A stretch of 64,000 bases of DNA from Chromobotia macracanthus (taxonomy: Eukaryota; Chordata; Actinopteri; Cypriniformes; Botiidae): the NCBI GenBank assembly GCA_036877525.1, contig JAZGTH010000006.1, positions 14,440,001-14,504,000 of the forward strand, in the 5' to 3' direction. Under the pieces are notes generated by a model. The model saw only the letters and a program-made list of their open reading frames with translations, ran no database searches and was not told the DNA's origin. This document shows, piece by piece, positions 10,690 to 25,600 of the stretch; position 1 is the stretch's first letter, and every line of letters begins with the position of its first letter. Made by a program: the position numbers and the translations under genes.

Positions 10690-13600
10690 CTTTAGGAGAA
10701 AGAAAATACTGATAAGATTTTCATGTCCGCATCCCAAATAATGACTAACTGTAATGGAAACATTTTCATATTTTATGAAGAAAACGTGAGTGGTGCTTGG
10801 CCAAGCAAAACTGCTTAATGGTGCCCAAGTATCTGATACTCTGGTGCCCTGATATGACTGATGTGAGTTATGCGGTTATGCTAGGGTGTTCAGGGTAATT
10901 GCCGGGGTATTTTGTGGAGGTGTCTGCTTCCTGAACTGAGTCTAAGTCATTATGATTTTGTTCATTGTATTGTTTGCCAAGCAAAAACAAGTCTAATCTC
11001 TCAGAAAAGCAATAGATCAAGAGTAAGAATAAGAAACCGTACTAGTGATGCCTACTCAGACACCATTAATATTAAAAAAATGCATGCATGTAAACTCAAG
11101 ACGCTCCACATACAATCAACAGTGGAGCTGAACTGATCTGTTCTAAATGTCAGTCTCACCTCTTGTGTGAGTCTACGGGTGAAGAAAGGGTTCAGATATT
11201 TGGCATCTAACCACAGAAAGCCCTTCAGATCTTGGCGATGAAAAATCTGAGCCTCATACTCCTCCTCTGTCAGCTCAGACAAATGCTCCGACTCAATGGC
11301 GTTACCCTGCAAGAGAATGAGCAAGGGACACATGAACTCTCTCCCCAAATCTACTGTTCACATGTACCAGTTGCCTTTTGAACATTCTAGCTGGGATTAA
11401 ACTATATGTAAGTAACTAAGTTGAATTGCTGTATTACAGGCAGCTTGTACATACACAAGGCTGATATTTTACTTTTAAGGACTATCAGACATCAGCCAGC
11501 ATCTTCCCTCCACTATATCCAGACATGAGTTAACCACACAATGCATTTTATTGCTATTTAAAATTTGATAACACTAGATAAATCTGTGCAATAAGTTGTC
11601 AAAAACTTTCTAAAAATGATTCCAAAATACACTGAATAAGTTTATTCTCTCCAATGTTCTCAAAATTCAACTGCTGGGTATCGTTTTTCTTTTTTGCATT
11701 AGCAACAGAATGTTTTCTCATTCCTCAATTAAAAAGAAACAGTACAGATTTGCGCACCATCTTCTCAGTTTTGCTCAGGTTAATGTCCTTCTTGTTCTTG
11801 CGTCGTGCTTGGCTCTCTTCGATGTCCATGATACGAATAAGGGGCATGGTCCCGCCCCCTAGCAGCAGAATGGTGAAGAGTACGATGACTATAGTGGTTG
11901 TCCCAATCAGCTGACGTTTCTCTATGGGCTCCAGACCAAGATGAAGACTCAGGGCATAGGGGATTGCACCCCGCAAACCTGAGAGACACATACAGACAAG
12001 TGGGGTGTTGACATCAGTTACAGTTTATATTGTAGGAAAATAAAACGTTCTAATATATGTACACTACCGGTCAAAGGTTTAGGATTACTAGCCTGAAATG
12101 TTTCTTATGATCTTAAAATCTTTTCATCGTTTGCTTAAATGTTTAAAATTAGTAGTGTAGACAAAAACATAATTGTGCCAACATAATTTTTGTTTTTAAA
12201 AATTACAATTTTATTTATTGTTTCTAAAAATGAATGATTTGGATAAAATAATGAAGCAGCCAATAAGAACCCAGCATAGATGGGGACTCCATTACCATTT
12301 AAAATCATCACAGGGTGATGCCTCAAGAGACTAGATGTTGAGAGAACTAAATGTTCTCTATGCCAAGAGAACATTTTTGCAAATTCTAGGCAATGTGTGG
12401 CTACATTAAATATGCTAAAATGTAACATGGTTTGATTTGGAATTTGAAATATAATTCACATAACTACCTTTGTGTTATCTGATGATTTTAATGGGTTTAC
12501 TATTCTTAAAAAATGTGGAAAGATATTAATAATAAGGTCTTGTTACCACTAAACCACATGATGAACATCATTTTGGGAGTGATTTTGTGATCTCTGAAGA
12601 AGTTGAGCAGGAAGGAGAGGGGGAAGATATTTACAGCCCGACCAACAAGAACAAGAACCTGTGATAAAAATACACATCATGAGAACCCATACACATCCTG
12701 ACAGATCATTTAAAACGGCATTCACTTTGCATTGGTTATTTTAACTAACAAATTGGTAACCTTATTAAATATAAATTACTTTAAAAATTCTACATTAAAT
12801 AGTTCTGGTCCCTTAATTTCACTTACAACTTTACTTTTCATGTCCCAACACAACTGTGCTCACAGTATGATGTGGACTAATGAATCTGGGGAACTGTGGG
12901 GGGGGGGGCACCATCACCTATTACACTAATGCTACTGTTGATCTTTATTCATATTCTTAGTAAAGTACCTTATTCTGTCTATACCAGCAGTCTGATGTTA
13001 TAGCTGCTCTCAATCTCATCTTAACGTCGGCATCCTCGCCTAAACATCCCTTATTGTATTATGTCTGCCATCAGGCTAACATAAACCTAAATATAAAAAA
13101 ACTAGTTAAATATTAAAACTAGTTATTACTGTAATCCAATACTTAAATCATAACAGCACTGATTGCGACGCTGCAAACCTATAAAACCTACATCAGAATA
13201 CTGATTGTGATGCTGTAAATCTATAAATCCTTACACCAAAGTACTGATTGCAGCTGTAACTCGTCAGAGGAGAAATGGCATTATGGAGTTTTATCTTTTA
13301 AAACAACAGGAAGCGGTAGAGTTAAATCACAAAATACATCAATCTAACTATATAATTTCATAATACAAGATGTAAATATGTAATTTTTAAGGCATAATAT
13401 CTCACTACTTTGTCTTAATTACAAAGTGTGTTTTGGCACTGTCACTGTACAAGAAAGCTGATATTTACATCTAAGAACATCTATGGCTGAGTTTACAATT
13501 GGCATTAACATGTGATCACCATTATACAATCAAAGAGACTGGATTGAACAGTATTTAGATTAGGTCTGTAATACAAGTGCTGGAGTTTTTCAGGACTATG

Positions 13601-16600
13601 CATTTCAAGTCTTATAAAATGAGATTTTTTTATAGATTTATACATTTTATAGATGTCGCAAAAGAAACCGTAAAAATAGACATAGATATGGCTCTGAAAT
13701 CATTGGTTATTGTAGTCCTTTACAAACAATGAATGGCTGTGCAGGTTTCAGGTGCAGATTTAAACCTTCTACTATATATGTGTTCAAATCCACCCTTGAT
13801 TGCCTCACAAAAATATGCAGCTACGTGCAATAATTGAGAAATATCAAGGTAGGGTTTTGTGTGACCTGTGAATGCAGATACGATGGCTGGATTGCATTTA
13901 CACTGAGATTGATCACAACTCAAACTACTTCTGTACCAAGACACACATGGAATAATATTACCACCACAAACACGTTTACTTGTCTTTTCAATGTATATGT
14001 GGACAACATCCAGATACAGGTCGTAAGGTCATGCCATGTGTACATGCAATCAATGTGTGTTCCAGACCAGAGTATGTGAGTGGTGCAGCTGTGTGTTAAT
14101 GACATAAGAAAAAGGTTTCTTGAAACATGTTTTTTTCACTCCAAAGTTGCTCAGAGCAGGTTTCTCGCACCAGACAGAATGTTTTCAAACCTCAATCACA
14201 AACTCTGTTCCAGTCTGTGTGTTGCTTGACAACATGCAAAGCTCTTCTGGCATTATTTGGAACTACTTTGTTTTGGTGGTAAACATTTTAAGTTCATTCA
14301 CTCTATTTTAACTTCCTCACAGGACTGTGTTTTAAAGCAATACAATTGTTTTAAAGTCACAATCATGCTGTTGTACTAAACCACAGCTATGACTGAATCC
14401 TTCAGAAAACATGCATGTTTTATTGAATCCTGAAGAGAAGTCAGGGCAGTGGGTTCACTTACTATACACCAGATGACAAATGACAACTCAAACTTATGAG
14501 GAAAACTGAAGATAGACAGACCCAGGAAGGCAAACACACACGTTTCTGTGGAATACAAAAGAGAAGAGTCAGATTCCTAGCTGAAGTTGACAGGAAAACA
14601 TGTAGAAAGCAGCAGTTGGTGAATGCTTTGTGGGGAACTGACCGCACATGAAAGCTACAGTCCGAAGTGTCTGCTGCATCAGGATCTGAGTGACTGGAGA
14701 TAAATTATGATGAGTGTAGTGAGACATGACGATACCAGAGAACAGTATGGCCATGATACCTGCAGACAAACCCAATTTCACAAGTCAGATTATTACAATC
14801 TAATGCTACAAAGAAAAACATATCAAGCCTGCATAGACAGTCAAATCACTGACAGGCACAATATATAAACACATATTTTTGCATTGTCTGAGGCAAATGT
14901 GAGAGTTATGTTCCCCAGCAAAATTTCCTGCCACAATGCAAAGAGTGTTGCCAGGACAATGCTATGGTGTTGCTAGAGTATTTCGTGTAGCTGTAAGGTG
15001 GTTGCTAGGTAGTTGCTTACTTGCCAAAGTTAAAAGAAGCCACACCCAATTCTCAATGATACTGTGGTCTCCAGCTGTAGCTCAGATCCCTTCTTCTTCA
15101 CCACAGCTTTTTTTTTTATTTAAAAAAAAATTCAAAACATTGATGTCTATCGAATAGTTGACCTGACGCTTCTGTACATGAGCTCTCAACCAATGAGGTA
15201 CCAAAACTACGCAAAGACCGCCTCTCTTATTTCCATATTGCACACAGAAAAGTAAATAATTAATGTATAATATATTAATGTAAAAATAAATAAATTTGGA
15301 AATAAATGCATACGTTAATAAATAAATACAAAAATAAATTAACGATTAAATAAATGTGAAGGAAATAAAAAATAAAATTATATTAGAATAAAAGGTAAAA
15401 GGAACAAAAATAAAAAGTAATGGCAAAAAATAATAAAGAAAATAATAAAAAAGTTATGATTAAAAATAGTTAAAAATGAATTGTATTTGTTTTATCGAGT
15501 CATTTATATCTTTATTTTTATATTATTACATGTAATTATTTATATATTTATACATCTATTTATTTAAATTTTTGCATGTTTGGTCACATATATAACACCA
15601 TGTATTCTTTTCTAGATGCAATCTATATATTTCATAATTTTTCTGTTTTAGTGTTTTTCTTTTTATGTAAAGCAGCTTTGTTACAATGCAACACTGTGAA
15701 AAGCTCTATATAAACAAACTTTTACACTGAAAGAAAAAAACAACTTCCATTGGTTGTATGGAGTGTTTCAGACTCACCAGAGAATTTGATACCCTCAGCA
15801 AGGCCGTATGGTAGATAGGCGAATACAATCATCATTCCAAACTCCAGTGATGGTGTCTTCCTCAGGTCAAAGTATTTCAGCACCTACAAACACTTACTCA
15901 GAAAACTAACTTTACATGGCTTTAAAATGTGATTTTAAACAGGGCTCTTAAAATGAACAGCATTTATATAAACTTCTATAAACATTACATTAACTTACAG
16001 TTCACATATATGCTAGTTCACATATAACGTATTAGATTGAGCTTTTGTTTGCCTTTTTAGTTTTTTTAATAATCATAGTTCAGTTAAGGTCATTCACTTG
16101 TGCAGTTCTTCATTTTTAATGTAAAAAAATTAAAAGCTTACCCAACCAGTAAACAGGTGTCCAACATGTTATATATTGCCTTGTTGTTATATATTATAGC
16201 CTTACACTATAAGTAAGCTAAATACTTGACTTCTCATTATCTATTGGTCTCCTTAATGGACAAAAAATATACATACAAAATGACTTAAACATCAGGCAGA
16301 AGGATACAATAGCAGAGATGAGTCCAGTGAGTGTGCCCAAAGCGGCTGAACCGAAGAACATCTTCAGGAAGTAGCCGAGAGCATGGAGAAAGGTTTCCCA
16401 GCCAGTGGACACCTCAGAGTCTGCCAGCCCCTCAGCTGTACTGAAAGATCAACAACATACACAGGACATAAACCAGTGCACACTGTCTGCTGACTAAAGG
16501 TTTAGTCGCTAGAATAGAAATTTGCCAAAATGTACAAATTCAGAACCACTGTTACAACATAGAATACTATGCACATGAAACCCTGTTTGTTATATCGGAT

Positions 16601-19600
16601 GCATTTCTGAGTAAAACAGCATATTGCCAGAGGTGTAAAAAGTGGTTGTTCTACACCTCTATCTGAGTTTACCTAAACAGCTTTTCACTGGTTAACCTTA
16701 TCCAATAGCTTATGTGGAAAAATAATTTCAGAGGCAGAGCAAATTGCTTAAAGATTTATGAATTATATTACATTTTATATTTATATAATTATTTTTTATT
16801 TATGTATTTTTTCGGAATTTTATTTTTGTTTTTTTGGAGAAAGGAGCACCAATAACATATTAAAGAAATAAAATATCTCAGTTTTGCTTTTATATTGACA
16901 AATTATTATTATTGACAGAAAGCTATCTGGTTAAATTATTACTGATTACCAAATTGTTTATTTTTTTGGTTATTTTTATTATTACCTGAATATTTATTTG
17001 CTTTACATCTGCATCAATCTTGCTTGCTTGAATTTTAGCAGATGCTGGTCAGCAGGGGGCAATAAAGTCGCATTTTACAGACTTAAGATCGCTCTGTATT
17101 TAAAATCCCCTCTGATGCATTTGTTTACTTGCAGTGATACAAGCAATCCATCATAGGTCCACAATCTCTGCAAATATTCAGAATTTGTATTGTAGACCAG
17201 AACAGTCCAGTTAAAAATGTGTTTTAGTTTTTACACAGTGATTAAATTGCTAAAATGATTATGACTTTGGAATTAGTTTTTGCAGAAGGAACATGCATTC
17301 AGGCAATTGTGAAATTGTAATGAAGAATTGTGGTTGGAGGTTGAAAGACCATCAAATGACACTACTGAACTCTGTAGAATTCGCAACATCAAATATCCAT
17401 GTGCCTCATATCATGTAAGACTCCCCTCATGCTGCCAACACAGCTCTGATGATGAAAAGAGAGATCTAATGATGGATGTGTATGCTTTTTGGAGCTTCAA
17501 AACTGTGGCGCTGTTCAACAATTGCTCTTCTTCCCAGCTTTGTAAAATCATATACACCTAGGATGGTAAATTATAGATTATGGATTGTCATTTTTGGGTG
17601 CACTATTCCTTTAAATCCAGCAGATTGTGCTATGTTGGCTCCATGAATGAGATTTTTTTGTCCAGCACATCCCATAGATGCTCAATGGGTTTAAGATCTG
17701 GGGAACACCTTGACCTCTTTGTCATGTTTCTCAAACCAGGCATGCGATCAGCAAAAGAAAAAAAATAAGGAAGGGCCTAACCTCTGCAATGCCCCCCACC
17801 ATCTTCAATCTTCAGCCACAGTACACAGCTAATACAGCCAGACTACACACAGCCACAGGACACAGGAAACACAACCACATTACATACTCAGAATGAGGAA
17901 AGAATACCAGAAGCCCAGACAATGGAGAAGATGAAAAGACGACAAAACTTGAGGTATTACGTACAGCATGAAAGGAGTGTTTCAAATTACAGAACGGCCT
18001 TAAAAAGCTCCAGATCTGCCTACTTTTCAAATCTTTTACAAGAAAATAAACACAACCCTAGATATTTATTTGATACAGTGGCTACATCAACCAAAAATAA
18101 AGCGTCAACTGCTTCTGACAGTTATCAATATCATAGTAGTGATTTTATGAGTTTCTTTCATAAAAAATAGATACTGCCAGAAAAAAATCTTAAACATGCA
18201 AATGCCTGCAACACAATTACATCAGATGGTGCATCATAATTTGCCCAAGGAACAACTAGGAATGAACTGTCAAAAATAATTAAATCATCTAATACAAAAA
18301 AATGTAAGCTAGATCCTATACCTACCAGGCTGTTGAAAGAGATGCTTCCTGAAATTATATATTCTCTATATAGTATTAATTCATTAGCATTGGGTTATGT
18401 CCCAAACCTTACAAACTGGCTGTTATCAGAGCCCTTATTAAAACAAAAAGCAACTTGACAAATTTACCTTTCATTTTAAAAATACTGGAAAAGGTGGTGT
18501 CTTCACAGATATGTTCATTACTGGAATGAAATGGTATCTGCAAAAATGTCCAGTCAGGATTCAAACCATATCAGTACAGAGACTGCTGTCATCAAAGTGA
18601 CAAATGATTTGCTCTCATCGGCTGATCATGGCTGCATCTCTCTTTTAATGCTACTCAACCTTTGTGCAGCCTTTGAAACCACTGATCACATCTTTTAAAT
18701 AGGCTTGAAAATTATGTTGGCATAAATGGCACTGCACTGGCTGGTTTAAATCATATTTATCTGACTTTTCATCAGAAAAGGTGGAAGGGATACAGCCAAT
18801 TATTGACAATTTTCTTGAACAAGGTGTTATAGTCCCCACCCACTCTCCATACAACACACCAATTAATCCAGTTAAAAAGGCTGGCGGTGGTAATTTGCGC
18901 CTTATACAAGACCTAAGGGCTATTAATTCTCTAATTACTCGCTTAGCTCCAGTCTAACCTGATGTTCCAACCATCTTGAACGCCATACCGCATAATCACA
19001 CTTGCCAGCATGTTTAAGATCCGTGGATGCCGCAGCAGAGATGGTGAATATGGCAGAAAAAATTGTCCTGTCACATCCTTTGACTCTTCATACTACAACA
19101 CCAGCTTGGTGCAATCTTACACAATTTAAAGACACAACATATGACAGCTCAAAGACATTCTGGCTATGAGGCTACCCTCTTGGCCACTGAAAATTTGACA
19201 ATTAAACAGAGTACCGTTGTAAGTCCTGCTATTCAGTCTCTCTATGGCATTTCTACATTGGTAACAGATACACCACCACATGACTGTAGGGTCGATTTTA
19301 AAGATACGCCCCTGGATGGGGGGGAGCACCTGTATATAGATGGTTCCTGCTATAAGCCGTCTGATGGAATTTACCTATGTAGTTATGCTATACTCACTCA
19401 ACAGGGGGAGAGAGTGGAGGCATATAAATTGAAACACAATTCGGCCCAAGCAGCAGAACTAATTGTGTTTACAAGAGCCTGTCAGCTCACAAAAGGTAGA
19501 AGGGCCACAATCTACACAGATAGCAAATATGCATATGGTGTAGTACCAGATTTTGCCAAGACATGGGCCAGACAGAACTTTCTTACATTTGAAAGCAATC

Positions 19601-22600
19601 AATATCACATGCAAATTTAGTAGGAGATTTACTTGATGCTGTGATGCTTCCATCAGAACTTGCGGTGGTTAAAGTAAAAGGGCATGCACAAGGGGATAGT
19701 TTAGAGGCTGTTGGTAACAGAAAAGCAGATGAAGTGGCAAAGTGGGCCGCGGAATGCAGAGAGTTTTCTCCATATCAAAAGATGCAGGAAACAGAGGTAA
19801 TGATGCTCACACATATTTCCTGTATGCCAGACATAGATCTAAACATACTGCAGAGTCAGCCAACAGAGGGAGATTTGAAGTATTAGGCAGAAAATGAGTG
19901 TACTCCGGATGCTAGTGGTCTGTTAAGGGACAAAGATGGCAGAATTGCCTTGCCAAAAGCGTCTCTTGTTGTTTTAATAAGGAATTATTATGGTATACCA
20001 CACAACAGTGTGAACAAAGTGACAAAGACATAGTGACAAAGTGATTAATCGTCTCTATTATATACCTGACATATCAAAGGTGGTGCGATTGATCACTGAC
20101 TCTTGCATGATATGTGCAAAAACCAACCCACACAAAAAGGCATACCACGATGCTTTACCTTTTCCAGAGGCACCTTTTCAACATTTACAGATAGATTTCA
20201 CTCACATGCCTGCAGTAGGAAATCTGAAATACATGTTGAACATTGCAGACAGGTTTTCAAAGTGGCCAGAGATTTTTGCATGTGCAAAGGAAAATGCAAA
20301 AACTGTGGCCAAAATATTGACCAAAGAAGTGATTCCTCGTTTTGGCATACCAACAGTGATCGAAAGCAATAATGGCATGCCGTTTACATCCAATGTGACC
20401 AAGTATCTGGCAAAAGCCCTAGCTATAGACTGGCACTACAACATTCCCTATCACCCACAGTCATCTGGGGTGGTTGAGAGAACGAATCACACCATAAACG
20501 ATAAAGGCACAAAAGCTTGCTTAGACACAGGCAGGAAGTGGCCGGACGTGTTACCAGCCGTATTGGCAGAATTAAGAATGACCCCATCCTGAGCAATGAA
20601 ATACTCACCATTTGAAGTGTTGATGGGTAGGCCTTTCCCAAGCCCCTGGGTCAAAGGCTGCGCAGGCGTGTCTTTCTTAGGTGACATGGAGGTGATTCTG
20701 GAGGACTATGTGACCTCCCTAATTGACAAACTGAATTCTGTATGTGCTGATGTCTCTCTTTCTCTCCCTATTCCAACAGATAGCCCTATACATACTTTTG
20801 TTCCAGGCCAGCAGCCTATTTGCAAACATCGGAGCCTGAAGTTTGCAAATATGGGTGAACCAAAGTATCTAGGACCAGCAACGGTGCTTGCAGTGACAAG
20901 AACCGGAGTGCTCCCCAATCATCACCCATCACCATGAAGTGCTTTGAGAGGCTCGTCTTAAGGTACATCAAGACCCTGCTGCCCCCCTCACTGGACCCCC
21001 TGCAATTCTCCTATGGCCCCAACCGCTCAACAGATGACGCCATCACTACCACCCATCTGGCCCTCACCCACCTGAACAATAGGAACACATATGTTCGAAT
21101 GCTGTTCACAGACTTCAGTTCAGTATTCAACACAATCATCACTCAGCACCTAATTGGAAAACTGAACCTTCTGGGCTTGAATACCTCCCTCTGTAATTGG
21201 ATCCTGGACATCCTGACTGGGAGACCCCAATCAGTCCGGATTGGGAACAGCACCTCCAGCACCACACTGAGCACTGGGGCCCCACAGGGCTGTGTGCTCA
21301 GTCCATTGCTGTTCCCTCTGCTGACTCACGACCGTGTAGCAATGCACAGCTTGAATCACATCATCAAGTTCGCCGATGACACAACAGTGGTGGGTCTCAT
21401 CAGCAAGAACGACGAGTTAGCATACAGAGAGGAAGTGCAGTGGCTAACGAACTGGTACAGAGCCAACAACCTGTCTCTGAACGTGGACAAAACTAAAGAG
21501 ATGGTTGTTGACTTCAGAAGAGCACAGAATGACCACTCTTCGCTAAACATCGGTGGCTCCTCCATGGAGATCGTCAAGAGCACCAAGTTTCTTGATGTTC
21601 ACCTGGCGGAGAACTTAACACCAGTCACATAACTAAGAAAGCCCAGCAGCGCCTGCACTTTCTGAGAAGACTGAGGAAAGCACATCTCCCACCCCCCATC
21701 CTCACCACGTTCTACAGAGGGACTATCGAGAGCATCCTGTGCAGCTGCATCACTGCCATTTTATCCTACACCTTGCAATCTTTTGGCACGTTAAACACTA
21801 TTTGCTGCTGCTAAATACTTCTGACTACAAAATACTTAAACTGTACATAGTTGTTTTTAACACTTATGTTAACACATATCTTTATTTCACCAGGATCACT
21901 CAGAACTGTGTGCTGGTCGGCGCTGCACTGGGACATACTACATCCATTGTCTGCCCCAGAAGTCATTGTACTGTCTTGTGCTATCTGCATGTTTGCACTT
22001 GTGCCCTTTATGTATAAATTATATAGCCTTGCATTTCTGTGTTGTTCTGTGTTTGTGTAACTTGGTTTGTGTGACTTGACTTTTAAGGCCTAAGAAGCCT
22101 GCCCAGGGTGTGTGCTAGAGCATAAATACAGAGGCGTGTGCTGACAGAAGAACTGCAACCCTATTAGTGGATGTGGGGGTCACCTGTCAGCTGAAGATAG
22201 AGATAGTCACCTGTAAGTTCTATTGGGGATACAATTGTAGTTACCTCTGTGCTTGTGAAGGTTCCTCTTATATATGTCTGGGACTAAATTGTCAAAATGA
22301 AACCTATACTTATATGTCTGATATCCATATTGGCTACAACACAAGCTATAGAATTGGTGACTGAGGATGATTCCTGGCTGGATCATCCTGATCCACCACA
22401 TTCGTATGCAACAAATATGTGGTGGAAATTGGCTAACTACACCGCAAAAATGAGTAATGGAACAGGTGATTGTTATGTATGCACTTTGATGCCACATAGT
22501 TCAGATAGTAGAAGATTACAGGTTGAACGCACACCAACAAACATAATCGAGTGTGCAATGGTAGCTGCTACAGACATAGTGAGCAGCCCAAAGACAACAA

Positions 22601-25600
22601 TGAAGATATCCTGTTTAGATGTATTGACTAGAGTCAAAACAACAATAGTCCACGGAGTGGTACGGACAGTGTCTGCAAGTATAGGGACGGCAGCTGCTAT
22701 ACCAGAAGTGTTGTGGTGTGTAGAGAGGACAGGCAAAAGGAATGTAGGGAAATTAGACTTGTCCCTATGTGAACGACTTTGGAAGAGCTCTACCCAGCAA
22801 AGGTGCTATGTTAATTGTCTAACAGACCCTCAGTATAACACTAGTATAAATCTTTGTGTTAACAGTGTTCCAGTGCAACCACTCTGGGCGATTAGTAAGG
22901 AATCTTATAGATACAGATGTAGAGATTATTGCACCCCTACCAATTATTCACATCCCCTGATGCCACTAAATAATGGTATTCGAACATAGCTGAATGGATG
23001 TGGGTTTGTGGACATAAAGTGTATACGACCCTCCCTAATGGATGGTCAGGTAGATGTGCACTGGTAAAAGTGGCTAGAGTGACCTGTACAGTTAAAGGAC
23101 ATAATAGCATACATAGACGACTGAAAAGGGATTTGGCAGACAGAACAAATGAACTATCTATCCTCAGAAACAATCCTAGAACACAGACTATGGACAAGTT
23201 GGGAAAAGTTTTGGGATTATAGATTGAGGTGGAGGTAACAAGATACGAGTTGATTCGATTTATGAATACTAGCACAAAACTGAATGAATGAATAAAGGCA
23301 GAAATGAGAGGTTTAAGACTAATGGCATTACAAAACAGATTGGTTCTAGACCAGATGACAGAGGAGTATGTGTCATTGTTGGTGAAACATGTTGTACTTG
23401 TATTCCAGATAATGATGCAAATGAATATCTGATCGATCAAGGGATTCAGAATGTCACCAATGGGGAAGACTGGAGCTTTGGTTTTTCAAGCCTGATCAGT
23501 AAAATCTGAAAAATGATTGTTACTGGTTTTATTATTACAGGTTTAAAATCACCTATGTGTGCGCTCATGAGAAATTATCATGTTGCAAATATGCGACTAG
23601 GGGATTAAGGTGACTCAGATTCCGGATGGATTCCAGGAACAGAGGTAAAAAATCTGTCTAGCCCGGCCTAAAGTGCTTTGGTCTTTGATAGATTCTATTT
23701 ATTGCTATACACTTTATGTAGCTTGCTCATATGTAACAGGTACTGTATACCACAAAAACAGCCTTTGCATATTTCATACCTTTTGTATACCAAGAGTGAG
23801 TGATGACACCAGGTAAGTGACACACATGCAGACAACTTCCTGTTATGAGCGTGTGGTTGATTTTGGAGCTCCTCCAAGCTTTTCTTGTTTTATCGTTCAT
23901 TCTAGTAATATTTTATATATATTCCACTCTAGTTATATCTTAAATACTTAACTGATACAAACTACATAAACCTATAAACTATACGTAACTTCTTGCTCAC
24001 CATAGCATTCAGCCCACTAGTCCGTTAGCATTTCCTAGCAGCTCCAGAAGTAGTCTGTACCTACCTATTTCCCCTCTTTACTAAAGGATTACTGTCAAGC
24101 TGTTCTAATGGCAGATCTATCCAGTGTGTGTGGCTCTGTGTGTGCAGAGCGGGAAGTGCTGGAGAAGTTTGCCTGGGCCCGTTCACGTCAGTCCCGGTCC
24201 GCCGTGATGAACATCACCCCAGCCCAGGCACGATGCAGGCACCCGATGACTTCCTCACTCATGCCGCAACCGGACTCCGAGGTCTCTCAGCCCTTAAACG
24301 GTAATAAAACTTTTCCCCCTCTTGTTATCGTAACCTGCACCTCATGCCACATGCATAGCTTAGCTTCTTCCGTCAGCGAGGAGGGCTACACATATGATAA
24401 ATATAAGGCTGTAGTAAAGCTGACAGAGAAGGTTGCAGAATTAGAATCACGCATCCAAACACTTCTTGAGACTAGTAAGGGTGTAAATTTAACAGACACT
24501 AATTCGGATGCGCCTAGCATAACATGTTATGATCATGGCTCGGTTCCGACAACAGGCCCAATGTGGCAGGGCAGCTGGGTGACAGTCAGGCGGCATAGTC
24601 ATAACGAAAAGCAGTGCCACTCTCCCGCTCCTGTTAAACAATCTAACCGGTTCTCCCCACTCAGCAACGCACCTGCTGAGACACCGGTATCAAGCGCCCT
24701 GGTTATTGGTGATTCTATTTTACGGAACGTGGAAATAGAGGCACCAGCCACCATTGTTGAATGTATACCAGGAGCCAGAGCATCTGACATTACATCAAAA
24801 TTGAAAGTGCTGGCCAATAAACGTAAATTCTCCAAGATTATTATTCACGTTGGCACAAACGACATGATACTCCGCCAATCGGAGATCACCAAAGATAACA
24901 TTAAAGAGGTGTGTGAACTTGCAAATACTTTGTCAGACAATGTAACATGCTCTGGCCCCTTACCTGCTTACCGGGGTAGTGAGATTTACAGCAGATTACT
25001 GTCCCATGTGTTAAATATGTCACTTATACAAAGTCACAACAAACAATTGCCTTTTGTCATGGCTACCATTTACAGACCACCAGGCCATCATATAGACTTT
25101 CTTAAAGAATTTGCAGATTTCCTGTCAGAACTGGTAGTCACCGCAGATAGGGCCTTAATCGTTGGTGACTTTAACATCCACATCGATAACCCAAATGTTG
25201 CATTTACATACAGCTTTTATGGATATCCTGGACTCACTTGGCGTTAGTTAAAAGGTGTCGGGACCTGTCATTTGGACTCAATATAAACAACATAGAAATA
25301 TTACCTCAGAACGATGCTATTTTAGATCACTGCCCTGTCTTCTACACTGTAATGTTAGATGAGCCCTCTTGTCCAACACCACGACAAAGACCAAGTAGAA
25401 CAATCACATCTACTACCAAAGATAGTTTTATCTATCAGCAATCTTCCAGATCTGTCTCAAATGCATCATGTAATAAACAACATTGAAGATCTCGATGCTG
25501 TGACAGAAACCTTAAACAAAGCTTTTCAGGTACCCTAGAAGTTGTCGCACCAATTAGACTAAAGAAGATGGAGAGAACGCCAGCACCATGATATAATAAC

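Larger units (their letters stand above)
18773..23690 (+). mobile_element. endogenous retrovirus A (gamma-type), degraded, no LTRs seen
   Basis: A decayed vertebrate retrovirus carrying pol and env in the plus orientation, antisense to slc9a8. In order: the start of reverse transcriptase (18775-18990), RNase H (19141-19886), integrase (20041-20910), then a foreign LINE (about 20912-22080), then env (22140-23510). The polymerase core is deleted between RT start and RNase H. Gag, protease and both LTRs are not found, so the provirus is truncated at 5' and probably also at 3'. Family placement as gamma-type rests on the Env cysteine motifs and the integrase tail. Nothing here can yield a complete protein. 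Confidence 0.85.
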
